64,000 bases of DNA, from contig CM070711.1 of NCBI GenBank assembly GCA_036346275.1, positions 62,039,078-62,103,077 of the forward strand, in the 5' to 3' direction. This DNA is from Otatea glauca (lineage: Eukaryota; Streptophyta; Magnoliopsida; Poales; Poaceae). Both the position numbers and the translations under genes were made by a program. Positions 11,808 to 23,600 of this stretch are shown here, piece after piece. The notes under the pieces are model-generated. The model was not told where the DNA came from. It saw nothing but the letters and a program-made list of their open reading frames with translations, and made no database searches. Each line of letters begins with the position of its first letter. Position 1 is the stretch's first letter.

Positions 11808-13470
11808 TGGCCCAGATGCGCGACAAATAAAGTGGCTTCATTTCATGAGGCCTTTTTCTATTATATTTGGTGTTGCGTTTGTTATTCTGAACTCCGTGAG
11901 CTTGTGTTAGTACCTATCCCCTATTTCTTGGTGATTTGATAGAACTGGCTTGTACGGTCCTGTACTGTTGTTACTTGTTAGATCATGTGTGATGTACCAC
12001 CTATCTGCGAAGTCTAATAAGCATTCTGCATGGCTTCCCTAATCCCTACCGCCTATCTGTCATATATGTTCTAATTCTCTCCTTTAACGGAATTTACGAG
12101 TTTCCTGATAAAATAGATAGGGATGCTACATTCATTGCTGTTAAGTTGAATCTGAACAAGTTGAATGATCACCGGTGCAACTTGGTGAAAGCAAAGACCT
12201 TAGAATGTGGAAATGATAGAGGATCAAATCATCAATGACATGCATGGCAGCATGAGACGAAATGCAGTAAAATTGTATTACCGCTACCGTTTTATCTTCG
12301 GCAAGATATTCCCTCAGTCATTTTGAATCCTTGCTATTGGTTGGTAAGCATGCGGATCTATTCCCTTTATATGATTCCGTTCCGTGGCCTTGAAGGTCAA
12401 CCTGGATCAAGCTGCCCTTTCGACTGCTCGCGTGAGCAGTCCTGAAAATCATATCTCCCCACGCGCAAAGAGAGGGGACGGAACAACAGCGGAACGCGAC
12501 GACGACCAACGACAGATACGTGGCCCAAGGATGCGGAGCAACCGGGCGATGGCTTCAGAGGCCACGATAGCCTGGACTATAGAATAATCATTCTGTTTGT
12601 GTGTGTGTGTGTGGTAGCATTAGCATGTGCCAGGCAATACCGTAGCCTCTGCCTCTCTTTTCCTGTTCTTCACAGCCAGGGTTGCACTCCCGTCCGTAAG
12701 TGCAAGTCACGCGAGCTCCAGAGTTCCATATTTAATCAGCTGTTCATCTTTTGTGTTTTTGGAAGAATAACTAGATGCCAAGTTGCTCTGCTCATCTCAG
12801 GTCCTTGTGGCGTGGCCCTAGAGATGGAGATGGCTGACCCAGTCACAGTTTCACCACGCTAAACGCTACTCATCTATACCCTTTTATGATGCACTTAAGC
12901 AATTTTTTCTACATCCACCCTAAATAATGCATCTCATTAGAGATGGCCTAATGTTCGTGCACCCAGCAAAACGTCCTCAGAAACTTGCATTCATCAAAAT
13001 GAACGTTTCAGATCCCTCCTCAGTTTTACTCACCCACATCCGATGGCTGTTGTTTAATGTGTCTAACTCATTCATTCATGTGGCCCACAACAGGAGAGCT
13101 CGCACATATATATTTCAATTGAACTATATATATGGAATTTATGTTGCAAATCTAAACCAATTTGATTTCGATTCAATATTTACCATACCAGTCAGTACCA
13201 TGAATCGTACGCTTAATTTTCTTCCATTCATACATGTGCACCACATCCTATACAAGGCGCTCACGTACCGCCGCCATAAAATTATTTAGCGAAAAATATT
13301 ATATAAGGAATGTGTGTATGAAATGCAATTATCGTGTGATAAATATAAGGAATAAGTTCATTTTAGGACTTATTTCTAATTACACTATGGGAAGTAACAG
13401 ATATTCTGATAATAATTAGCCTCAATCAGGACGCACAAATGGTGCTATATGTTAGCATTTATATTTAGAT
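11808..13470. other. PEAMT 3' region and intergenic DNA
   Basis: The first roughly 250 bp contain AATAAA-type poly(A) signals (for example near 11824) and are probably the 3' UTR. The rest has a short TG microsatellite near 12596-12612 and no supported gene. Confidence 0.5.
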
Positions 13471-13562
13471 GACAATTAGGGAAGCCATTATTGGTCCAGC
13501 TTTCCAGATGACATCTTCTTTGCCCGCTGACGTTCGATCCGCCTCGCCGACTACACTGGGGC

Positions 13563-13720
13563 TTGCGCCGCGATCGCTTCTGGGAGATGGACGCGTACCT
13601 TTGCACGGAGCGGGAGGCGGCGGAGGCTGTCGACGCCGCGCTCGCGGAGGCGATGCTGGCGAGAGCGGTACGTGGAGGAGATCAAGGGCAACACCTTCGG
13701 GCATGCGAATCCTCCCTATT
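13563..13720 (+). pseudogene. GC-rich coding-like fragment, unrecognised
   Basis: A sharply GC-rich island in AT-rich DNA encodes RDRFWEMDAYLCTEREAAEA and an alanine-rich helix-like continuation. A neighbouring frame continues with YVEEIKGNTFG, as if one frameshift had occurred. I do not recognise the family. Composition and codon style resemble a grass exon. It may be a captured or duplicated gene fragment. Confidence 0.3.
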
Positions 13721-13897
13721 TATTTCCTTATTTGATTCGCTCTCCTTCCAAATATGTAGTACATACAGTTTTGGCAATTCAAGTCTGGTTTCCTTGCATG
13801 CAGATCCTCCCTGTTTATTTCCTTGTTTGATTCGCTCTCCTTCTAAATATGTAGTACGTACAATGTCCGCTCTCCTTCTAAATATGTAGTACGTACA
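13700..13897. repeat. Nested local tandem duplications
   Basis: A roughly 100-bp unit with TTTGATTCGCTCTCCTTC and AAATATGTAGTACGTACA occurs twice. The last 36 bp (CGCTCTCCTTCTAAATATGT onward) is then repeated once more. No function is apparent. Confidence 0.75.
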
Positions 13898-14024
13898 ATG
13901 TGATCACAAGATTATTTATTATTAAGTATTATATTCATACTTATCTTTTATTTAATTGATAAGCAGATGTATTGCCGTCGTAGCGTTAGCACTGGCACTA
14001 TACTAGTTTGGTCTAAGTTTATAT

Positions 14025-14261
14025 GGCTTATTTTTAAAATAGTCTTATTTATAAATATAGAGCGTATTTTATATTTCAATGCAAAATCAGTGTGATATTT
14101 CCTTTATACCCTTAATAAATAACTATCTTTACTTTATATTCTTCACATTTATGTATTGAATATAGTATTTAGTGATAATAATTAGGAGTAATTTAGTTAT
14201 TTTTAATGTCTTTTTAACTTATGTAAAAAAAACGTTTTATAAACTTGAACGGAGGGAGTAC
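14025..14261. mobile_element. Stowaway-like MITE, left end eroded
   Basis: The right end reads GAACGGAGGGAGTA, the typical Stowaway terminus next to a TA target. The interior (GCGTATTTTATATTTCAATG, then a TTTATACCC motif) closely matches the element at 28876-29132. The left terminus is unclear. Confidence 0.6.
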
Positions 14262-14479
14262 GTGACACCCTCCATTGATTTTATTTTTATTTTTTACCCT
14301 CCATCATTTATCTTTTATTTTTAAAAAAAACAGCACCATTTGTCTTCTTGTTTGACTTGTAAACATAAGATTCGAGGGCGGCTGTTTGGCTTTTTTTTAT
14401 AATAATACGTGGCCAAATGATGCTGGCACATGCCGTTGATCTGTACTCGTAAAATCTAGAAACCAAGTTTCCCCTCCAA

Positions 14480-16085
14480 AAAAAAAAAATGAAACCAACT
14501 ACTGTAACCTACCAAGTCACGACAAGGTGCGTCCAAAGTACGAGCCACATAGATGTCCTGAAATTCCAAGGAGCTTCGGCAAGACCTAAGATCCATGCAC
14601 CACCAAACAAGAACCAAAAATTCAAATTTCGTTTTCGGATAAAATATTGTCTGGGATCGAAATTCAAAATTTCACCGAAATCTCGGTATTTCGGACAAAT
14701 CTCGACCAAAATTCAAATCCGATCCGTTTGAAATCGAAAAAAACCCGAATTTTGGCCGGTTGACCGGAAATTTCGAGCAAAATAGCTAAAATTTCGGCGG
14801 TTTTGCATCGGCCAAAAAGTAGGTCAAATGATGACGAAACATTTTGAAATTTTTTCTGGAGGGTCCTGACACATCAGTAGTGTTCCCTTAAAATTTTTAG
14901 CTGATTATCAAATCTGAGGAATTTTTAAAAATTCAAACATTGGTACTATTTTGATAAAACACTGACCGACAAGTTTAAAACGAATGAAAATTAAAACAAA
15001 CGAGGTTAGAAAATTTTGAAAAAAAAATTAGATGGTCCTGACACATACATAATATTCTATAAAACTTTCAGATGATGATGAAACTTTGTGAATTTTAAAA
15101 AATTCGGACAGTGCTATTGTCCTGTTAAAAGCCTTACCGGTAAACTTAAACAAAATGAAAAATAGTTCAACCACGTTAGAAAATTTTAAATTTTTTTGTG
15201 AATGGTCCTTATGTATCAATAATGTTTTAAGAAATTATTTAGATGATGATTAAGCTTCAATAATGTTCAAAAATTCTGACAATGCTACGTCCTGATAAAA
15301 GCCTGATGATCAATACATAGATTTTATTTAGCAATAAAAAAAGGTTTAAAATTTTTGAAAATTTTACAGAAGGGTTCTAAGGAAATTCTTAAGATCTCAT
15401 AAAAATTTTGATTCATGATCACACTCCAGTGAATTTAGAAAAGTCTTACAAAGCACTGTGCCATTTATGTTCTTTCTCTTTTTGATTTTTGAAATATAAT
15501 AAATGAAGTTGAATGCTTACATAGATTTGATTGAGCAAACAAAAAGTTTAATTTTTTAAAAATTTATAGAATGGTACTGAGGCAATTATTAAGCTCTCAT
15601 AAAAATTTTGGGTCATGATCACACTCGAGAAAATTTATAAAATTTTGACAAAGTTACTGTCCCAATTATGTTCATTCTGTTTTTGATTTTTTAAAGATAA
15701 CAAATAAAGTTAAATTATTTTGAATATTTTTATGTATGATCATACACTACTTAAGATAGCACCACAATTTTTTTAGATCGTTTTTAAGCTTGTACATTTT
15801 TATAAAAATCTGAAAGTGTTTCTTCTAAAATTTAAAACCTCTAAAAAATTCAGTTTTTCAACAAATTTTCTTAGAAGATGACTTTCTTAAGGGTTATTAG
15901 ACCAAATCCGGCCATAAAACAGCAAAATACGATATCAAAACCCGATTTTTTTTTGGTCAAAAAACGAAACTACTGTAGCAATTATAATTTGATCGGCAAT
16001 TTGGATTTTATGGTGGCCCAAAATCCGATATTTCAGTGAAATTTCACCGGTTTTTGGGGAAATTTTGATCTTACCAAGAACTCCT
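14480..16085. repeat. AT-rich repeat region with inverted outer segments
   Basis: Outer segments are loosely inverted: AATTTCACCGAAATCTCGG near 14670 against GTGAAATTTCACCGG near 16035. The interior holds degenerate direct repeats. A TCCTGACACAT-type motif recurs near 14865, 15033 and 15204 (period about 170 bp), and a CATAAAAATTTTG...TCATGATCACACTC motif recurs near 15395 and 15598. No protein-coding signal was seen. It is probably a non-autonomous transposon of unknown class. Confidence 0.5.
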
Positions 16086-16863
16086 CCGAAAAGAAAAAAA
16101 ATGCTAAGAGTACAAAGACGTTAAAAACCCTAACAGGTACATATCTCCATCCAAAGGTTACTGTGCCACACAATGTTGGCCTGTGGCTAGATGACTAGAT
16201 GTACATATATGTATCCAGACCATAAGGTTTAAGTCCCCGGACTTGATGTTATGTTCATCAATTTCGACAGTACACACTTGCATACTTATTTATTGGAAAA
16301 ACGTACGTCTACGGCACATGAGGAATTTAGTGCCTACGGTAAATTCTAATATGATGTAAAAATGCCTCCGTCTGAAAATCGCAGTTTTCGATTATACCAT
16401 GCTGGTTTGATATCTAAAATTGGTCAATTAATTTTTTTTTTTTGAAAATTTGAAAAAATTTACACGACGTAAAACCGATTGATTTTCGGTCAAAACCGAT
16501 CGGTTTTAGGTTAAAATCGCGTGGCAACGCTGCAATTGTCAGCATCAAAACCGATTGGTTTTCGGTTCAATTTTTTTTTTCAAAATTTTTGAATTCTTAA
16601 CCCTTCAATTTCTAACGATTTTTAACTCGATATTCAAACTGTTTTTTAAAATCGGTTTTGTGAACCCCGCGCACACGATCGTCACGAGACCAAAAATCGC
16701 ACCAAAAGCTCATGAAAACACCACGCCACCGTCGCCACCAATCCACCACACGTCACCGTCCGTCTCCGCTTCTCCACCCCGCGGCAGCAGCCACGCCCAA
16801 GCCAAGTGCCCGAAGAGCCACGGGCCCACGGCCACGCCACGCCCACGCCCTCTTTAACTCCGC

Positions 16864-17498
16864 GAATTTTTTTCCCTTTAATATTTTTTTAATCTTTTTT
16901 TCAAAATTAGGCGTCGGAGCAAAAAAAATTACAAAATTGGGCTTGATCGCTTTGTATATAGGCGATCGCCTATCTGAGCGATTAATCTTCTTTTAAGCGC
17001 GATTTTTCTCTGTCTGCGGTTAATTTCTAAAAAAAATCATAACTTTTTCATATGATGTCGGATGGAGATAAACTTTATATGAAAATTGTAGCTATCGACG
17101 GGATCTACAAATTTTGTATACAAACTTTTTCAATTTGAGTCCATTTAGATAGTCAAAAATGAGATAGAATGTTCAGATCTAAAACGGATCTATTTTTAGA
17201 TCTGAACATTCTATCCCGTTTTTGGCTATCTAAATGGACTCAAATTGAAAAAGTTTGTATACAAAAGTTGTAGATCCCGTCGAGAGCTACAATTTTCATA
17301 TAAAGTTTATCTCCATCCGATATCATATGAAAAAGTATGATTTTTTTTAGAAATTAGACAGAGTAAAAATCGCGCGTTTAAAGCAGTACTAATCGCTCGT
17401 ATATGGGGCGATCGCGGCGCCCAATTTTGTAATTTTTTTTCCCCGACTCTTAGTTTTGAAAAAAAGATTAAAAAAAATATTAAAGAAAAAAAAAATTC
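16864..17498. mobile_element. Palindromic Mutator-like element upstream of GT14 gene
   Basis: Two arms of about 310 bp (16864-17178 and about 17190-17498) are inverted copies with a tiny centre, making a near-complete 635-bp palindrome. Both ends begin GAATTTTTTT when read inward. The element is flanked by a perfect 9-bp direct repeat, TAACTCCGC (16855-16863 and 17499-17507), the length typical of Mutator-like insertions. It has no coding capacity. It separates the glycosyltransferase start codon (115 bp away) from the older upstream sequence. A transcript through it would fold into a long hairpin. Confidence 0.85.
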
Positions 17499-17613
17499 TA
17501 ACTCCGCCGCCGCGGGCGAAAATACCCCTTCGCCTTTTAAATGCCACCGCGGCCCACTCTGGTTCTGGGACCGCACGCCGCTGCCCCTGCCAATCCCGCG
17601 CCCGCGCCCACCG

Positions 17614-20600
17614 ATGCCGGCGAAGAGGTCGGCATTCGCGGCATCGGTGGTGGCCTTCCCGGCCGGCCGCGGCTCGCGCGCCCGCCTCTGCCTCCGCCTC
17701 GCCCTGCCGCTCTCCTTCCTGCTCCTCCTCGCGGCGCTACTCCGCACCCAGCCCCTCGCGGCGCCGCCCGCCGCGCTGCCGCCCTCCGCGGGGCCAGGGA
17801 AGGTCGCCTTCCTCTTCCTCGTCCGCGCCGGCGTGCCGCTCGACTTCCTCTGGGATGCCTTCTTCCGCGTAAGCACAAACCCGCCTCCTCCGATTCGTTC
17901 CTTCGCTCATCTGCTCTGCTGCGTTTGATTCGGGTTAACTATTTACTATTCGATTGGTTCTGCTCGCCGCGTGGTTCGGCAGAACGGCGACGAGGGGAGG
18001 TTCTCGGTGTACGTGCACTCGGCGCCCGGGTTCGAGCTCGACCGCACCACGACGGGATCGCCTTACTTCTATGGGCGGCAGCTCGCGAGGAGCGTAAAGG
18101 TGCCAATTACTGCGTTCTCTTATTTTTGATGTGGTTATCGATACGGCTGCTCTCGATGAGTCCTGGGATCGATTTGAGTTGAGAAGATATGGTTGTGACT
18201 TGCAGGTGGCGTGGGGCGACCAGACCATGGTCGAGGCAGAGAGGATGCTGTTCGCTGCCGCGCTTGAGGATCCCACCAACCAGCATTTTGTTTTGCTCTC
18301 GGATAGGTATGGTACTTTCCCCCATGTGTATGTGTTCTGTGTACTGATTTTTTGGTGCATGGTTCAAATTTTTCGACGTGGTCCATGACGGAACGTTTAA
18401 CCGTGGTTTTCTGACTCAGTGATCAATTTAATAAGAGAGGTATTTCCATGCTTCTCTTTTTTACAGTTGCACAAATATTAAAGCATGAATAAAGGGTAGA
18501 TGGTGATTACTTACCTCTTCGTTTGCTTCAAGATTTGTGCAACTTGTATTAGGAGGGAAAGCATTGAAGCACTGCTCATTTAATAACTAGTTTTTCACTT
18601 TTTTGGTATTGGTAATTGATAAATGAACTCGAGTGAAACCGTGAGTTTAATCCATCACACCATCATGTATAGTGACATGGCAAACAAAGTGAAATTGCAA
18701 TTTCTATAGAATCGCGTCTTGCATTGGGATTCTTGTTTTCCTGTTGTGGTGCTGCTACTGCTCACAATTATAGAAAGGGAAGGGAAGCTCCTTTGTTTTT
18801 ACTTGAGTAACTGCCGAGTGATGGTAGGATTTTTTTGCAACAATGGAACCATTCTGTGATTCCTTGGCTCTTGGTTTCCCTTGTGGGTTATCCGGTTCTC
18901 CCACACTCCTACAATGGTTTCCAGATTCCTCCTGATGGAGTGCCCTACATTTCCAGGCTTAAGAGAGTTTCTGGAGTGATATTCTGATTGTACTCCTTCG
19001 TATGCATGTCTATGAATTGTAGTTTGGGTTTCATTTTCCTTTGTTGATATCATCATTTATTGACTTACTTTTAAAGTTTGTGGTTTCTGCACTAACATTT
19101 CAGCATTTGTCCCTTTTCTGCTGCAGTTGTGTTCCACTGTACAATTTCAGCTACATATATTCTTACTTGATGGCTTCACCTAAAAGTTCTGTAGACAGGT
19201 AAAAGAAAAAAGAACATCTGTACCTTTGCAACCTTTAATATTTCCTAGGAGATGCAGTACTTCAATTCTTAGTTCTGAAAATTAGTTAATTTATCTTTTA
19301 GTTTCATTGACAAGCCGGGTAAGCGTTATAACCCAAACATGTCTCCTTCTATTCCAAAGGATAAATGGAGGAAAGGATCCCAGGTTCTTGTGGTTTCTTG
19401 GCTTTCTTATTCTTATGGATTTATTGGGTGCTTTACTCTGAGTCCATCTGCCCTCTCATTTCAGTGGTTAACACTAATCAGAAAACATGCAGAAGTTGTT
19501 GTTGGTGACAAACATGTCTTTCAAGTATTCAGAAAGCATTGTAAGGTATGTTGTTGTGCTGTTCATGTTGACATTGGGATGCCTGCTTAGCTTGATTTGG
19601 CCCTTTCAAATCCTTGATCTTCTTTAAGTTTATTTTTATTTTTTTGCTAAATGGCTCTCCAATGTATCTGTTTCAGTTTATTTTCATTGCTAGAGCCTCG
19701 GGTGCTTGAACTTACAACTGGTTTAACAAAATTGTTAGCTATAGGTGTTACTATGTTGAAATACATGGCATGCGAGGCTGATCTTTTCATTCCCTAGTTT
19801 GGAGATATGGTCATGTGTGCTGTTATGACTATCACTGGATAATTTATCCCATGATTTTGTGAAAACAATTAAACAATTAAGATTGCTTGCACTCAATAGG
19901 CTTGTGCTTTTCTTTATGCCCTTTGGATAAGTGCCAAGCAAGTTGCAGCATACTTTTCAGGTCTAACTCCTTTACTGCTTCTAACGGTTGCTTTATCATA
20001 TCTATCCGAATTAGAGGTCTTGTTCCCCCCTCTTTCCACATTTACATTTTGTTAGCAATAATCTTTATCTGTAGTTTACATCATCCAATAAATTACATGA
20101 TTTCCCCATGATAAGAGTCTATTTTCCTTAACACCATTGTTCTTTGTTCACATGAATACATGATTGATGCAAATTGATTATGAATATGCTAGAATTTCAT
20201 CTGACTCCCATGAGATTGTGAAAATACTATATGAATGGAGTAAAACTAGTCTTGTGATGAATTACCTCAATTCTTTCTTATTTCTATTAATATAGTTGTA
20301 ACAGCCCAAATTCCATAAGTGGGTTAGACATGCATGTCATGCTCATGTTATCATACTCATTTTTGAATTTTCTGATTTTTTTGCATCATATGTTGCATAT
20401 AAGAAATTGGCACTAAGAATTAAGCCCTTAATTCAAAAACAAAATCCTTAGAGTAGCAAGCAACTAATGAGAGAGAGAGAGAGAGTATGAGCGCTAGATT
20501 ATTTACCATGACTAAAAGCTGAACTTATAGAATTTTTAGAAGCCAACTCAATTCTTCAACAAATCCTTTCTTTACCTATGACATGTAGGCCATGGCCCAC

Positions 20601-23600
20601 ATGTGAGGGGCAGCAGCCCTGCCACCTCACCCCCTCTCACTTTTCTCACTCTCCCCCAATCCTTTACCCTCTCAATGACATGTGTGCCCTGGCCCCACAT
20701 GTAAGGGAGAGAGGGGCAGCACTTATCTTCCTTCTCCACCTCACTCCCCTCTCCTTCTCCCTCATTTCTCCCATCTCTCTGCCCACTTCATCCAGCAGCA
20801 AAGCAGCAGCAAGAACAGTAGCAAGTTCTTCACTTACCTCCTCCCAAATCTATCCAAGAACCACAAACTAGCTTATGCATGTTATACCATTGGATTCCCC
20901 GTCTCTCTAGCTCCCCATCCATCCAAGTGGTAAGCACACGCATGAAGATTTGTTTGGGGTTTTCTCTTGATTCTTCATTTTTTGCTCATTGTTCTTCATT
21001 TGCTCATTGACCCAAACGGGGCTACATGCAAACGCTCCCGTTTGCATGTAGTCCCGTTTGGGTCAATTATTGGTGCCGTCTCTTCAAGCACTATCGTGCG
21101 ACCGCACGATTTGATATGGGCTTGGCTTGGCTATGTTTCTTGTTGTATGTTTGCGTACTTGAATCACGAGTTATCGTGAGGGAGGGACAGACTCATCCCA
21201 TAGGAATTCCTTGTGTGTCGAGTAGGGCCAAGGGCATCTCCAACACAATGGTTGATTCCCTCGATCCACCTCATGGCACGTGGAGTTGAGGGGCTAAAGT
21301 CACCCGGGTGGTTCAAGTCATTAACATGCTCTTTTGGATAACCTCGTCACGACTACCCTACTGGCACATAAAAGAATTGTGCTAATAGCTTGGCATGAAG
21401 GGAATGTTGTGTCATGTGGGTAACGTTGTACGCTCTTTAGAGTTAAACTACTTGAATAACCGAGTCCATGGTTAAGGACGAAGTTTGAATTGTTAGACAC
21501 CAAGTTACGATATGGAAAATGTCAGGTAGAATGGTATGGTTATGGTTTCTTTTCCGAGTACAGGATTACTCGTGTCTGTTCGGTTTTGGGCGGATGGAGC
21601 CCATGGACAGGTAGTCCATTGTGATACACATGGAAATCTAGAAATTATGATGATGATGATGATAGGATGAGTTTACTACTGTTATTACATTTCTAAAATG
21701 TTTACTAAAGAGCAATTTCAATCTATACATGTCTATGTCTTGACAAAAGTTGCTTTATGTTGAAATTAGCCATTTTACCCTTCCATTGTTTAGACACCGT
21801 CATGTCATTGTTATATTATTATCTATATGTGCGAGTACACTCTTTGTACTCAACCGGATTGTCCACTCGCTGCAAGTGAGGATGAACCCACTTGTTGCAG
21901 GTGAGGATGAACCCACGCTTGGTGGTTTTTCCTGAGTGGAGTATTTTCATGAGTTCACTTATTTGGCTCGTTATGCTCTGGACGATGTCTCCACAGATGA
22001 CTACAAAGTGCAAACAAGGGCGATTCATGGACGAACTCTTGGAGGAAATGCACCTGGAGCTCGCTGCACATGACTTCCGCAACTTCCAACACATGGTCAA
22101 TAAGGCCATCGTGGTGGAAGAAAAGAGAAGGAACTTGCAGAAGTCGTGTAAGCACAAGCGGGTTGCGCAGATTTCAGCAAGTAGCAGTTCACAACCGCCG
22201 CGTGAATGGCGTCCTCAACCTCCTCGTTTCCAAGCACTGGCACCTCCATGGCCTCAAGGTTTCGTGCCTTGTCCTCCACAGCCGAGATTCCTACCTACCT
22301 TAGGTGGAAATAAGCAAGCAGTGTCCCCGCTCGCCCGAACGTCACATGTGGGCAGCAGGGGCATTTTGCTAATCAATGTCCGAAGAAGAACCAAGGTGCA
22401 CCGAATGCCAAGCCAAATGTGCCAGGACGTGCAACACCACCCTCAAAGCTGACTTCCAAGCCTCCACAACCTCATCAACATGGTAGGATCAACTACGTTT
22501 TAGCTGAAGAAGCTCAGGATGCACCGAACGTCGTGTTGGGTACGCTTCTTGTTAACTCGTGCCCACTACCGTTTTATTCGATTCCGGAGCATCGCATTCA
22601 TTCATCAAGGGGAAGTTTGCCGCATGTCATGAATTTCCTATCCATGTCACGCATCCACAGCTTCTCATCCATGCATCGGGATCGGAATTGAGAGCTGACC
22701 GAATTTGTCGGGAGGCGAAAATTGAGATCCATGGCTTAGAATTCGAGGACATCTTGATTGTGATCAACACGGAGGGCATAGAAGTCATTCTTGGTGTGGA
22801 TTGGCTGTCCAAAAACCAAGGGTGTATCGATTGTGCCTGAAGATCCATCTCTCTCACCAACGCCACTGGCGAACATGTTGTTTTTGCTTCATGTTCCAAT
22901 TCAACTCATCTCTATGCCTTGGAAGGTGATGTATCCCCCAAGATAAGTGATGTACCAGTGGTATGTGACTACTCGGATGTCTTTCCAAAGGAATTGCCGG
23001 GGATGCAACCCTACCGGGAGGTAGAGTTCGTCATCGAACTACTGCTCGGAATGACCCCAATATCAAAACGGCCTTACCGAATGCCTCCGAATGAGTTGGA
23101 GTTGAAGAAGCAACTCAAGGAGCTGCAAGACAAGGGCTGCATTCGACCGAGCTCCTCACCATGGGGATGCCCGGTGATGTTCGAAGGATGATAGTTTGTG
23201 GATGTGCGTTGATTACATTTCGATAATTTAGGAATGAAAATCCTGGAATTCTCCATGTATGCAACAATAAAAACACATGAATTCAAGCACAAAAATAGGA
23301 CGCGAAGGCTCTCAGGCCAGCACAAATAACATTAAAAGCAAGTGATAGTTTTCTAGACAAGCACACAAGTACAAAGCCAGTAGGCTAGTTGCAATCGTTA
23401 GGAATGGAAACTTCAAGTTCAACATACGAAAAGGTAGGTTCATAATTCTAACTTACTACATTGTTGGGAGCCTAGCTCACCAATTCAAGGAATTGTATTA
23501 GTGCCTTGTTGCTGCTCGCTCACGGGGGTGTGCTTGGGATTAAGTTCCTCCTCCGGAGCATCGAAACCTATCGTGAAGAACCAATTCAAATAAGCACCAA

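Noticed and set aside
17537..17878. Long minus-strand frames opposite GT14 exon 1
   Set aside because: Arg/Gly/Ala-rich shadows of a GC-rich exon on the other strand. No motif, and the plus strand has clear family motifs and splice sites.
20578..20933. Ser/Pro-rich open frames in the left gypsy arm
   Set aside because: The same DNA occurs inverted at the right end of the element, so it is LTR sequence and not a host gene.
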